From Alphaproteobacteria bacterium (lineage in GTDB: Bacteria; Pseudomonadota; Alphaproteobacteria; Micropepsales; Micropepsaceae), in the NCBI GenBank assembly GCA_025361185.1, contig JANYAR010000016.1:1-64000 (forward strand): DNA of 64,000 bases. Direction: 5' to 3'. Position numbers and translations under genes: made by a program. The notes under the pieces are model-generated. The model did no database searches, had not been told where the DNA came from, and worked only from the letters and a program-made list of their open reading frames with translations. Positions 17,661 to 27,200 of the stretch are shown in pieces (position 1 is the stretch's first letter; each line of letters starts with the position of its first letter).

Positions 17661-19052
17661 CTACGCGGGTGGAACACGGCCGCTCAGCCGGCCCAGCAGC
17701 TTGAAGGCATAGAGCATGATGCGGCCGCGCACCGGCTTGGTGGGGCCGCTGATGTCTGGCAGACCGAAATCGCCCAGTTGATGGATTGCCGTATCGTTGC
17801 CGTCATCTGGATGCAGGGCGATCCAGGCGAGAATTTTGGGCAGGTCGCGCGGCGGGATCACGGACTGCAGGCGCGCGAAGACCAGGCGGGGCACGAAACG
17901 TTCGACCTGCTCCATCTGCAGGATATCGGGCACGGCCGCGAGGACCAGCAGATTGCGCGCCCGCTGCACCGGATCGTCGGCCTTGCCCGGCGCCCATCCG
18001 GGTAACGCATCGGCAATCCGGTCGAGCTGAGGAAGGATGACAGGGTCTGGTTCCTCGTCGCTGCGCGACACCGGCGATATGATGCCTTGGTCCGGCGGCA
18101 ACCGGTCAAAGGCGATTCTGTCAATTTCGGCGTCGGTGATGTCGCGCCATGAGGATTTCGGCGCAGGCGTCGCGACAAGCCGGGGCAGGGTGACATAATC
18201 CCTGGCCGTTCCCACCTCGCGCGTATCCTGAGCGGCATTTATCGCGACTTTTCCGCGCATCTCGGTTGCGGCACCCACGACAAGCCACATGCCCAAGGCG
18301 AGCAGCAGCCAGCCGCGCCGTGGCTCCACGCTTTTGTCCCAGCGAAACATCGCCGCCGCGGCAATTGCACCCGCCGCGGCGATCAGTAGAAGGGCCAGGA
18401 GATCAAATTCGGCGTGCGAGAAACCGCTGCCGGTGACCGAAAGCTGCATCGCCTCCACCGCATAGCGGCCGGGAAAAAAGGCGGACGCGTGTTGCGCCCA
18501 GGCGGGCAGGCTTTCCAGCCGCACCGCCACCCCGCCGATCATCAGCATGGGCAGAAAAATGCATTGGCCCAAGGCCTGCACCGCCGGCACATTGTCTACC
18601 AGCATGGCGATCACCATGCCGAAAGCCAAAAAGGCCGCGGCCGTGGCGGCGAATGCCAGCAGAAGTCCGAGCGGATGCACGGGAACGGGCATGCCAAGCG
18701 CGAAGGCCAGAAGCAGTTGCAGCGCCGCTGCGCTCGACAATAAGACCGCGCGCGCCAGCAGCACGCCGGCCACGAGCACCCATCGCTCCACCGGCGCCAG
18801 GGCATAACGCCGCCACACGCCCCGTTCGCGCTCGCTGACAATGGTGGTGGGCAGGCCGAAACAAGCGCTGCCCAGGATCGTCACGGTCAGGAATTGCCCG
18901 GCATGTAGCGCCAGCGGGACGGGATCGTTGCGATAGATCGCCCAGAAGGCGATCAGGAAGATCAGCGGGAACAGATAGCCATAGAGAATCGCCATCCGGT
19001 TGCGGAAATTCAGCGTCAGGCCGATGCGCGTCAGCTGCCACAGCGCGTTCAT
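17661..19052 (-). CDS. ABC-2 type permease with an unrecognised C-terminal extension
   Basis: 463 residues. Residues 1 to about 265 form an ABC-2 permease of about six membrane segments (NRMAILYGYLFPLIFLI; the conserved SERERGVWRRYALAP loop near 73-87; PMLMIGGVAVRLESLPAW). A further membrane segment follows near 267-282 (GWLLLALGMWLVVGAA). The last 180 residues are soluble and likely periplasmic. They carry acidic and proline-rich stretches (SRSDEEPDPVILPQLDRI) and no CxxCH. Typical ABC-2 permeases of this type end near 250 residues, so the tail is an addition I cannot assign. The start overlaps the ATPase stop (ATGA at 19049-19052). It is convergent with the TonB receptor, 28 bases away. Confidence 0.82.
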   Translation of the reverse strand: MNALWQLTRIGLTLNFRNRMAILYGYLFPLIFLIAFWAIYRNDPVPLALHAGQFLTVTILGSACFGLPTTIVSERERGVWRRYALAPVERWVLVAGVLLARAVLLSSAAALQLLLAFALGMPVPVHPLGLLLAFAATAAAFLAFGMVIAMLVDNVPAVQALGQCIFLPMLMIGGVAVRLESLPAWAQHASAFFPGRYAVEAMQLSVTGSGFSHAEFDLLALLLIAAAGAIAAAAMFRWDKSVEPRRGWLLLALGMWLVVGAATEMRGKVAINAAQDTREVGTARDYVTLPRLVATPAPKSSWRDITDAEIDRIAFDRLPPDQGIISPVSRSDEEPDPVILPQLDRIADALPGWAPGKADDPVQRARNLLVLAAVPDILQMEQVERFVPRLVFARLQSVIPPRDLPKILAWIALHPDDGNDTAIHQLGDFGLPDISGPTKPVRGRIMLYAFKLLGRLSGRVPPA

Positions 19053-19756
19053 CGCTGCCCCAATTGCAAAATCACATCTTCCAAAGTGCCGCTCGATTGT
19101 GCCGCCAGTTCGTGCGGCGTGCCCGTCGCCACGATCCGGCCCCGCGCGATGACCGCGATGCGGTCACACAGTTTTTCGGCCTCATGCATGTCGTGGGTGG
19201 CCAGCAAGACCGCGCAACCCTTGTCCTTCAGGACGCCGATGTGATCTTGCACCTCGCGGCGCATCTGCGGGTCCAGCCCCGCGGTGGGCTCGTCCAGCAC
19301 CAGCGCTTGCGGGTCCCCGACAAAGGCCAGCGCCAGCGCCAGCCGTTGTTTCTGGCCGCCCGACAGGCTTTCGAACGCCGCATCGGCTTTTTCCACCAGC
19401 CCGAAGCGTTGCAACAGGGCGTCAATTTTCAAAGGCGCCCCCTGGAAGGCGGCAAACAGCTTCAAGGCCTCGCGCGCCGTGATCTTGTCCTGCAAGCCTG
19501 TCGTCTGCAGAACCGCGCCGATTTTTTCCCGCGCATGGCGTGGTGCGCGCCGTGCATCGATGCCGCAGATTTCTACTTGGCCTGCATCGGGCGCGGTCAA
19601 GCCCAGAATGCATTCCAACGTCGTGGTCTTGCCTGCGCCATTGGGGCCCAGCAGGCCGAAAATCTCGCCGGCCGCGACTTCAAAGCTGATGCGGTCGATC
19701 GCCTGCACCGCGCCAAAACGGCGCGACAGGCCTTTGACGGCGATCAGGGCGGTCAT
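19049..19756 (-). CDS. ABC transporter ATP-binding protein
   Basis: 235 residues. Walker A is GPNGAGKT at 37-44, the signature LSGGQKQR is at 131-138, and Walker B with the D-loop is LVLDEPTAGLDP at 152-163. The H-loop is in ATHDMHEAE. This is the single-domain type that pairs with ABC-2 permeases for export (drugs, polymers, lipids) or for cytochrome maturation-like tasks. The ATG at 19756 directly follows the stop of the cytochrome dehydrogenase gene (TAG-ATG, no spacer), and the stop overlaps the permease start. The three genes are therefore translationally coupled. The cargo is unknown. Confidence 0.9.
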   Translation of the reverse strand: MTALIAVKGLSRRFGAVQAIDRISFEVAAGEIFGLLGPNGAGKTTTLECILGLTAPDAGQVEICGIDARRAPRHAREKIGAVLQTTGLQDKITAREALKLFAAFQGAPLKIDALLQRFGLVEKADAAFESLSGGQKQRLALALAFVGDPQALVLDEPTAGLDPQMRREVQDHIGVLKDKGCAVLLATHDMHEAEKLCDRIAVIARGRIVATGTPHELAAQSSGTLEDVILQLGQR

Positions 19757-22426
19757 CTACCGCGGCGGTTTCTGCAGTTCCTGGTCGGTCCAGGGCTTCT
19801 TGCGAAAGGCGTAGAGCAGGCGGAATTCCTTGGCCGCTTCGGCGTGGACCGGCGCCGCACTGTTGCCGAAGCTGCCGCGGATATAGGTCAGGACCTGCGC
19901 CAGTTGCTGGTCGTTCAGCGATTGGCCCAGCGGCGGCATTTCGCCGATCGAACCGTCCTTGCCGTTCAGCAGTACGCGCAGCGACATGTCGGGACGGCCA
20001 GTGACCAATTTGGAACCCGCCAGCGCGGCGGCGATGCGCGGCGCACCCTGGCCCTGGTCCTGGTGACAGCCGGCACAGTTGGTGGCGTAGACGCCTTGCC
20101 CGGCCTTGAACAGAACCTCTTCTTCCGGAGTGCGGCTGTTCTTTGGCGCCGGCGGCATTGGTTTGCCCGGCCAAGTCAGATCATCGGCCACCGCTTTTGC
20201 CGCACCAGCCAGATCGCCACTGCTACTCGCCAGCGCCGTCAAGGCCACTGGCTCGGCCGGAAGCGCCATCGGCTTCGCCGCCGCGCGCGGCCGGGGGGTA
20301 ATGGCGAAGCCGCCAGCGCGCCCGCCCGACACGGTGCCGCCATTGCGCGCTTCCGCGCCCGCCAGACCAGTTGCGGCGCCGTTCAACATCGCTTGTCGTA
20401 AAGCTGTGGGTTTGTTGGCATCCACCGCCAGGGCGATGAGCTTTTGCACCTGCGCCACGTCGCGGCTTTTGCCGGCGGCCCCCGCCAGCATTTCCACGGC
20501 ATCGGCGCTGGGCTCGGGCTGGGCCAGCAATTGGTTCAGCGTTTCGGCCTCCAACCCCTTGAGGCCGCTGATCGCGGCATCCACCGTGATCGGGTCGTTG
20601 CCGTATTTCTTCAGCAACATCACTGCCGGTGCGATGCGCGCATCCGCCGGCAATTCGCCCAGTGAGGCGGCGAGTTGCCGGCGCACCTGCCAGCTCTGGT
20701 CATCGGCCTTCTTCAGCACGGCAGCCTTCATGGTGCCGTCGCCATGCGCCAGGAACGGTTCCGCGCCGCGCAGTGCCCCGTTGCGCACATCGGCATCGGG
20801 GTCATCCAGCGCATGAGTCACGGTCTGGGTATCCAGCGAACCCATGCCCGACAGGGTCCAGATGGCCTGAACGCGAGTGCGCGCGTCGGGCGCGCTGGCG
20901 GCAAGCTGCTGGAGCGCAGGCACCGCCGATTTATCGCTCCGCTGAACCAGAAGCTGCTGGGCGGTATCGCGCCACCAGCCATTGACGTCGGACAGATGCG
21001 CCACCAGCTGCGCCGGCGTCTCGCCGATCATATGGGGCTTGGCGCGCGCCGGCTGCATGCCGGTATGGATGATCCGGTAGATGCGGCCTTTGTGGATGCC
21101 GTCCCACAGCCGGTGCTGCATAATATAGTTTTTCAGGTAGTCGGTCTGGATCGGCTCGTCCTGCGAGACGCCGCGATACATGTCGACGATAAGGACGCTG
21201 CCATCCCAACTTGGCGTCAGCGAGACGGGGCGGAAACGCTCGTCGGTCGAGGCCATGAACTCGCCCTTGGACCAATAGTCGGCACCCGTCAGATTGCCCG
21301 CGCCGTCATTGCCGAGCTTGAGCAGGTGCACCAGATTGGTGGGGCTGTCGACGACAAAGACATTGCCGTAAAGCTCCTTGGGCAGCGCCTCGCCGCGATA
21401 GATCAGTGGCGAAGACACGCCCTGATAATAATAGGCCGAACCGTCGGGGCGCGGCACTTCCGGGCGGTAGCCGCGATTGACACCCAGGGTGGGGCGCACC
21501 GGCCACACCGCCGACTTTTCCTGGTCCACGATGTTTTCATAAAGTCCGCGGGTGCGCGTGGCGTCCGGGTTGCGGATAAAATATTTGGGTGCGATGTAAT
21601 CGACGAACAGCGGATCGGTGTTGAAGTTGCGGAAGATCAATCCGCCGTCATTCTGAGTGATGCCCCACTGGCCGCGCACCAGATTGGGCACGATCTCGAA
21701 CTTGCCGCCGTCTTTGGGCAGCACATTGTAATTGTGCTCAGCCACATTGATCATGTTGTCCATGCCCCAGAACAACCCATTGGCGGCATGTTCGATATTG
21801 CCAACCCGGCCGAAGCCGTCCTTGATCACGTCCTTGGTGTCGGCCACCAAATCGCCATTGGTGTCGCAGGATTTGACCAGGTTGGGCGGTTCGCCGATCA
21901 GGGCGCAATTGTGGTCCAGAATCTTGAGCGCGCGGGGCAGAACCAGCTTGTCCTGAAAGACGGTGCGCTTGTCATAGACCCCGTCGCCATCGGTATCTTC
22001 CAGGATCGCGACATCGCCAACCGGCTCTTCCATGTTGATCATCGCCTTGCCGACGGCATAGCCCTGCATCTCGACCACCCAAAGGCGGCCATCGCCGTCG
22101 AACTCGGCCAGGATCGGGTCGACCACCAGCGGCTCGGACGCCACCAGCTGGACCTGATAACCGGGCGCCATGTGAAAACTCTTTAGCTCCTGCGCGGGCG
22201 AAAGCGCGGGCGGGAATTTGGGCTGCTTTCTTTGGACCGCGGCCGGCCAGGGGCGACCCAGTTGCGAGGTCAGGGGTCCTTTGGGATGGACGGCGGGTTT
22301 GGTGGCCGACCAAGCCAGCGCCGCCGACAAGGCAATAGCGGCGCCGGCAAGGGCAAAGGAGTGTAGGCGCGGCCGATAGCGGCCGCGTATCGGCGAGCGA
22401 CCGATCAAAAAAACCCTGAAACGCAT
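19757..22426 (-). CDS. Periplasmic cytochrome c dehydrogenase with propeller and HEAT-like repeats
   Basis: 889 residues. The ATG at 22426 has GGGGA 8 bases upstream. An Arg-rich start leads into a signal or anchor segment (about residues 20-42). The N-terminal half is a sugar-dehydrogenase-like six-bladed propeller (FDGDGRLWVVEMQGYA, EDTDGDGVYDKRTVF, AANGLFWGMDNMINV). The middle (about 480-690) carries alpha-helical HEAT/PBS-like repeats (DARTRVQAIWTLSGMG, DPDADVRNGALRGAE). A single heme site, NCAGCH, lies in the C-terminal cytochrome domain near residue 790. This order is seen in membrane-bound dehydrogenase-domain proteins best known from Planctomycetes and Verrucomicrobia. It is unusual to find such a gene coupled to an ABC exporter. 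Confidence 0.82.
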   Translation of the reverse strand: MRFRVFLIGRSPIRGRYRPRLHSFALAGAAIALSAALAWSATKPAVHPKGPLTSQLGRPWPAAVQRKQPKFPPALSPAQELKSFHMAPGYQVQLVASEPLVVDPILAEFDGDGRLWVVEMQGYAVGKAMINMEEPVGDVAILEDTDGDGVYDKRTVFQDKLVLPRALKILDHNCALIGEPPNLVKSCDTNGDLVADTKDVIKDGFGRVGNIEHAANGLFWGMDNMINVAEHNYNVLPKDGGKFEIVPNLVRGQWGITQNDGGLIFRNFNTDPLFVDYIAPKYFIRNPDATRTRGLYENIVDQEKSAVWPVRPTLGVNRGYRPEVPRPDGSAYYYQGVSSPLIYRGEALPKELYGNVFVVDSPTNLVHLLKLGNDGAGNLTGADYWSKGEFMASTDERFRPVSLTPSWDGSVLIVDMYRGVSQDEPIQTDYLKNYIMQHRLWDGIHKGRIYRIIHTGMQPARAKPHMIGETPAQLVAHLSDVNGWWRDTAQQLLVQRSDKSAVPALQQLAASAPDARTRVQAIWTLSGMGSLDTQTVTHALDDPDADVRNGALRGAEPFLAHGDGTMKAAVLKKADDQSWQVRRQLAASLGELPADARIAPAVMLLKKYGNDPITVDAAISGLKGLEAETLNQLLAQPEPSADAVEMLAGAAGKSRDVAQVQKLIALAVDANKPTALRQAMLNGAATGLAGAEARNGGTVSGGRAGGFAITPRPRAAAKPMALPAEPVALTALASSSGDLAGAAKAVADDLTWPGKPMPPAPKNSRTPEEEVLFKAGQGVYATNCAGCHQDQGQGAPRIAAALAGSKLVTGRPDMSLRVLLNGKDGSIGEMPPLGQSLNDQQLAQVLTYIRGSFGNSAAPVHAEAAKEFRLLYAFRKKPWTDQELQKPPR

Positions 22427-22728
22427 GGCAATTTCCCCGTATTTTGGGGCGATAATAGACAGGCGAGGGGGCCGGTAAAGCCCCTCGGGGCACATGGTCC
22501 TGCGGCCCTGGCGGAGCGGGCGCAGCTTACGATTTTCTGGCGGAGAGCGGCGCAAAGAAGATAACGGCTGCCTATTGCTGTCCTCGCCCGACCGTGCACC
22601 GCAACACGCAGATCGATGCCACTAGCGCATTATTGATACCCGAAACGCATTGGCCTTTTTGCAGGGCCTGCGTGCAGGTTTGCCTGGTTCGAAATTCTGC
22701 CTCTATAATCCTCGGGCTCGGGGGAGCC
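22427..22728. other. Divergent intergenic region, 302 bases
   Basis: This region separates the minus-strand cytochrome dehydrogenase from the plus-strand ECF sigma gene, and I see no coding signal in it. It holds a good plus-strand promoter near its right end (entry at 22680-22709). A weaker minus-strand candidate has TTTACC at 22479-22474 and TATTAT at 22457-22452, 16 bases apart. A small perfect dyad, GCCCC-TC-GGGGC, sits at about 22480-22491. Confidence 0.6.
22680..22709 (+). promoter_or_regulatory. Sigma70-type promoter of the ECF sigma factor gene
   Basis: TTGCCT at 22680-22685 and a consensus TATAAT at 22704-22709 are separated by 18 bases. The -10 box ends 19 bases before the ATG at 22729. 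The near-consensus -10 suggests the sigma gene is read by the housekeeping polymerase and not only by its own product. Confidence 0.6.
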
Positions 22729-23211
22729 ATGTCCGATATTCCGGTTAACCGTGAATTCTGGGATCGGCTGATACGGGAGGTCCGCGTGCGAACGCGGGGC
22801 CGCGCGGATCCCGAGGAATTGCTGCATGCCGCCTACTTGCGCCTGCTGCGCTACCGCGCCCAGCATGCCGTTGAAAACGTTGCCGCATTCCTGGTGCGGA
22901 CGGCGGTGAATATCGGCGTCGACAATTACCGCCACGACCGCTTTATCGCCGATGTCGCGCCTGAGGATTTGGGGGCCAGGGAAAATTCGCCTCTGCAAGA
23001 TGAGGTATTGGCGGCCCGCGTTCGTCTAGAAAGGGTGCGGGAAGGTCTGTCCCGCCTGACACCTCGGACCCGCGAAATTTTCCTGATGCACCGTCTTGAC
23101 GACATGAAGTACCGCGAAATCGCCGAACGCCTGGGGATCAGCCAGAGCGCGGTGGAAAAGCACATCGCCAAGGCCGCACTTTTCCTGACCGAGTGGGCGG
23201 AGGGGTGGTAG
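22729..23211 (+). CDS. ECF sigma factor, FecI-like
   Basis: 160 residues. The ATG at 22729 is chosen because GGGGAG lies directly upstream and because it starts just before the sigma-2 domain; the frame is open further back. Region 2 spans about 10-75 (RADPEELLHAAYLRLLRY, then VENVAAFLVRTAVNIGVD). Region 4 spans about 100-155 (LSRLTPRTREIFLMHRLDDM, HTH in YREIAERLGISQSAVEKHI). This is the FecI class that works with a FecR protein and a TonB receptor in cell-surface signalling. The FecR gene starts 2 bases after its stop and the STN receptor follows, so this is a complete signalling set. Confidence 0.9.
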   Translation: MSDIPVNREFWDRLIREVRVRTRGRADPEELLHAAYLRLLRYRAQHAVENVAAFLVRTAVNIGVDNYRHDRFIADVAPEDLGARENSPLQDEVLAARVRLERVREGLSRLTPRTREIFLMHRLDDMKYREIAERLGISQSAVEKHIAKAALFLTEWAEGW

Positions 23212-23213
23212 GC

Positions 23214-24179
23214 ATGACTGAGCCGGTGCCCTCACCCCAAGCCCGGGCGGAAGCCGCTGCGTGGCTGGCCAGGTTGCATGCCGAAAACCGCGATGCGGCG
23301 GATGAGGCCGCCTTCCGCCTCTGGTTACGCGCCAGTCCGGCCCACGCCTTAGCCTTTGAGGCGGTGGATCGGATATGGAGCGATGTCGGCGGTCTGACGG
23401 ATCTTAAGACGGATCTTCGGACCGATCTGCGCGGCGTGCGGCTGCGTGAACCGGGACCCACCAGCCGCCGCGCTTTGCTGGCGGGGGTCGGCTTGCTGGC
23501 TATTACAGGCGGCAGCGTCCTGTTCTGGCGTTCGGCGAGTGCCAAAGTTTATGAAACCGATGTCGGCGAACAAAGGCATGTGGCGCTGGATGACGGTAGC
23601 CAGTTGTTGCTCGATGCCAAGACCCGCATTTCGGTCTCCTTCAGCGAGACCGCCCGTACCGTGGATATGCAATATGGCCGGGCCAATTTTCATGTGGTGC
23701 CCGATCTCAAGCGCCCCTTCATCGTGGAAGCGGCGGAACATCGGATCGTGGCAACCCGCTGCAATTTCGATGTGCGATGCGAAGATGGTCAGGTCCAGGT
23801 GGTGCTGATCCGGGGCGAGGCGGATGTAAAGCCGTCGTCTGCTTCCGATGGCCGCGGCGAGCGGCTTCGGGCGGGTGAAAGGCTGGTTGCCTCCAATGAT
23901 ATCGAGAAGCGCGACAAGCCCGACCTGACCCATGTCCTGGCTTGGCAAAATGGCTATGAAATGTTTGACAAGGAAAACCTTGCCCAGGCGGCCGAGGAGA
24001 TGAACCGCTATTCGACCTACCGGCTGGAGGTGGATCCCAGCGTGGCCGGGCTCAAGGTCAGCGGCATGTACCGGGTGGGCGACAACAGCGCCTTTGCCCA
24101 TTCCCTCGCAAAACTGCTGCCCATCGCGGTGCGGCAGAATGGCGACACTGTGCTGCTTACCGCTGATTCCGACCCTTAA
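23214..24179 (+). CDS. FecR-family anti-sigma regulator
   Basis: 321 residues from the ATG at 23214. The cytoplasmic N-terminus has the DUF4880 pattern (ARAEAAAWLARLHAEN, FRLWLRASPAHALAFEAVDRIW) that holds the sigma factor. One membrane segment lies near residues 82-101 (LLAGVGLLAITGGSVLFW). The periplasmic FecR domain follows (YETDVGEQRHVALDDGSQLLLD), then a C-terminal STN-interaction-type domain (RYSTYRLEVDPSVAGLKVSGMY). When the receptor's STN domain contacts it, the sigma factor is released or activated. It sits between the sigma gene and the receptor it probably reads. Confidence 0.9.
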   Translation: MTEPVPSPQARAEAAAWLARLHAENRDAADEAAFRLWLRASPAHALAFEAVDRIWSDVGGLTDLKTDLRTDLRGVRLREPGPTSRRALLAGVGLLAITGGSVLFWRSASAKVYETDVGEQRHVALDDGSQLLLDAKTRISVSFSETARTVDMQYGRANFHVVPDLKRPFIVEAAEHRIVATRCNFDVRCEDGQVQVVLIRGEADVKPSSASDGRGERLRAGERLVASNDIEKRDKPDLTHVLAWQNGYEMFDKENLAQAAEEMNRYSTYRLEVDPSVAGLKVSGMYRVGDNSAFAHSLAKLLPIAVRQNGDTVLLTADSDP

Positions 24180-24260
24180 AGGGGGGTGGGGAAAGCGCCC
24201 TTGCCGAACGTCTCCATTCCATAGCGGCCCTTGAGTGGCCGAAAGCCAGAGGGGGATTTG

Positions 24261-27200
24261 ATGGCCATTTCACGCTGGAGCGGTTTGCGCTCGGTGCTTT
24301 TCGGTAGCGTCGCCGTCCTGTCGATCAATGCCGCCGCGGCCGCCCAGGACACCAAACTGTCCCTGCAGGAACAGCCCATGTCGGATGCCCTGCGCAGCGT
24401 GGCGCAGAAAACCGGCGAAAGCATCCTGTTCACGCCCGAATCCGTGGAAGGCCTGCGCGCGCCGGCGATCTCCGGCGACATGAGCGCCCAGCAGGCGGTG
24501 AGCCTGTTGACCCGCGGCACCGATCTGGAAGTGGTGGCGGACGGCAACAATGGTCTGATTGTACGCCGCCCTTTTATGCGCCGCGCGGTGGAGCAGGTGC
24601 CCCAGACCGTGGCCGGCGGCACGGCACCGGTGGAGAGCGTGGTCGTCAGCGGCTTCCGCTCCAGCCTTGAACAGTCGTTGGATATGAAGCGCCAGGCGGT
24701 GGATTCCACCGACAGCATCCTGGCCGAGGACATTGCCAAGTTCCCCGATCTCAATGTCTCCGAATCGCTGCAACGCATTCCTGGCATCACCTTGGCCCGC
24801 GACCAGGGCGAAGGCCGGCAGATTTCGGTGCGCGGCCTGAACTCCACCTTCACCCGTGTGCGCATCAACGGCATGGAAGCGCTGGCCACCACCGGCTCGG
24901 AAGACGTGTCAGGCGGCGCCAACCGTGGCCGCTCCTTCGATTTCAACGTCTTTGCCTCGGAACTGTTCAGCCAGTTGACCGTGCACAAGACGCCGTCGGC
25001 GGAAGTGGAAGAAGGTTCGCTGGGCGCCACGGTGGATCTGCACACCGCCCATCCCTTCGACAAGCCGGGCTTCACCATGGTGGCCTCGGCGCAAGGCGGA
25101 TACAACGACCTCTCCGGCGGTTTCAACCCGCGCTTTGCGGCCCTGGTGTCCGACACTTTCATGGGCGGCAAGCTGGGCGTTCTGGTCTCAGGCGCCTATC
25201 AGATCCAGAACGGGCTGGAGGTAGGTTCCAGCACGGTGCGCTGGCAGAACGACAATACCGCGCAGAGCGTGAACCATGCCTCGCCGCTGACCGCGGGTTG
25301 CGTTACCAATGTGCCTGGCGCCACCTCGCAATGCGCCCCCGGCCAGCGCTTTGGCTATGTCGCCTTCAATCCGCCCGGTCCGTTGCCCGGCACTGACACC
25401 CTGGCCAACCAGACGACGGCCTTTGTCCCCGCCAGCTGTACCCCCGCGGCCGTCGCCCCAGGGACGACAGGCTATGTGACCGCAAGCGCCACCGCGCCAA
25501 ACCGGCAGACGCGTGGCCAATTGCCCAATGCGGCCTGCTTCAACTCCGCCGCGCTGCCCAACAATTACGACGTGGTGAACGAAGCCTTCCATCCGCGCTT
25601 CCCGCGCTATGACAACATCACCAACCACGAGAAGCGCCTGGGCCTGACCGGCTCGCTGCAGTACCAGCCCGACGACCAGACGCTTTTCACCCTGGACGCG
25701 CTGTTCGCCGACTTCGCGGTACAGCGCAACGAATATTATCTGGAAGCGGAATCCTTCTCCAACAACAATGTTAATAACCAGCCCGCCGGGTTGAACGCGC
25801 CCATCCTGGGCGCCGGCAGCATCGGCATACTCGGCTACAATGTTGACCAGCCCACCAACAACCTGAATTTTGTGCAGGCGACCAATGTGGGGCTGCGGTC
25901 CGAGCATCGCCTGGATCATCTGGACACGCGCTTCAAGGAAGTGACGCTGGACGCCAATCACGAGTTCAGCAACGTGTTCAAGATTCATGGGCTGCTGGGC
26001 TGGTCGGAATCCAACCATTCCAACCCGATCCAGACCACCTTGACGATGGACTATGATTGCACCGCGGCGACGTCCTCGACCGGAGCGGTATCGGGTTGCC
26101 CGGGCGGGCAGGCGGGCGGCGCGGGCAGTTTGACCAATCCCTATTCGTTCGACTATCGCGGCGGGCTCAACCAACTTCCAGCGCTCACCTACGGCAATGT
26201 GGACGTGACGTCGACCAATGGCTGGTTCTTGTCGCAGATCCGCGAGCGCGAAAACTTCGTGCACAACAGCTATCGCACCATCCAGGCGGATTTCACCTGG
26301 AAGGCGACAGACTGGCTGAATGTAAAGGGCGGCGTGGACTACAAGAATTACGGCTTCAGCGCGCTGATCACGGCACGCACCAACGGCACCACCGCCAGCC
26401 AGGACAATATCATCCCGGCGGCAATGGAGACTCCCGCCGTGCTGGCCGCCAATTCGCAGCAGATCAGCATGCACGGCCTCGCGGTCGGCCCCGGTACGCC
26501 CACCACCTGGGCGGTTCCCTCGATCGACGCCTTCAACAACCAGTTCCACATCTTCGACCAGACGGTGCTTCCCATCCAGACCTCGGGCGCCACCAGCGTT
26601 GCGCCGTGCAATGTAGCGCCGGGCTGTCCGGCCTTTTTGCAGGGGACCGGGCAGTTCCTCAGCCAGAACGGCATTGTGCGCGAGAGCGACATGGGCCTGT
26701 GGCTGCAGGGCGACTGGGACGCGAAATTCTATGGCGTGCCCTTCCGCGGCAATATCGGTCTGCGTTATATCGAAACCTCGCAGAATTCGGTGGGCTACAG
26801 CTTCGATCCCGCCAGCAAGAGCATCGTAACCACGAAGCTGGAACGCAGCTATCATGACGTGCTGCCGTCCATCAACACGGTGTTTGAGCCGGCGGACAAT
26901 TTCCTGATCCGCATGGGCGCGGCCTATGTGATGGCGCGCCCCGACCTGGGCAACCTGCTGCCGGGCGGCGCCACCGCCACGGTGACGGGCTCCAACTTCA
27001 ACGTCACGGAGAACAACCCCAACCTCAATCCGTTCCGCGCCAAGACCGCCGACATGTCGTTCGAGTGGTATTATTCCAAGGGCGCGCTGTTCTCCGTCGC
27101 CTTCTTCTACAAGCATCTGGATTCGCTGATCCAGACGGTGCGCCAGTCCATCCCCTTCAACCAGAATACCGATGGCGTGCCGGTTTCGCTGGTGCAGCCG

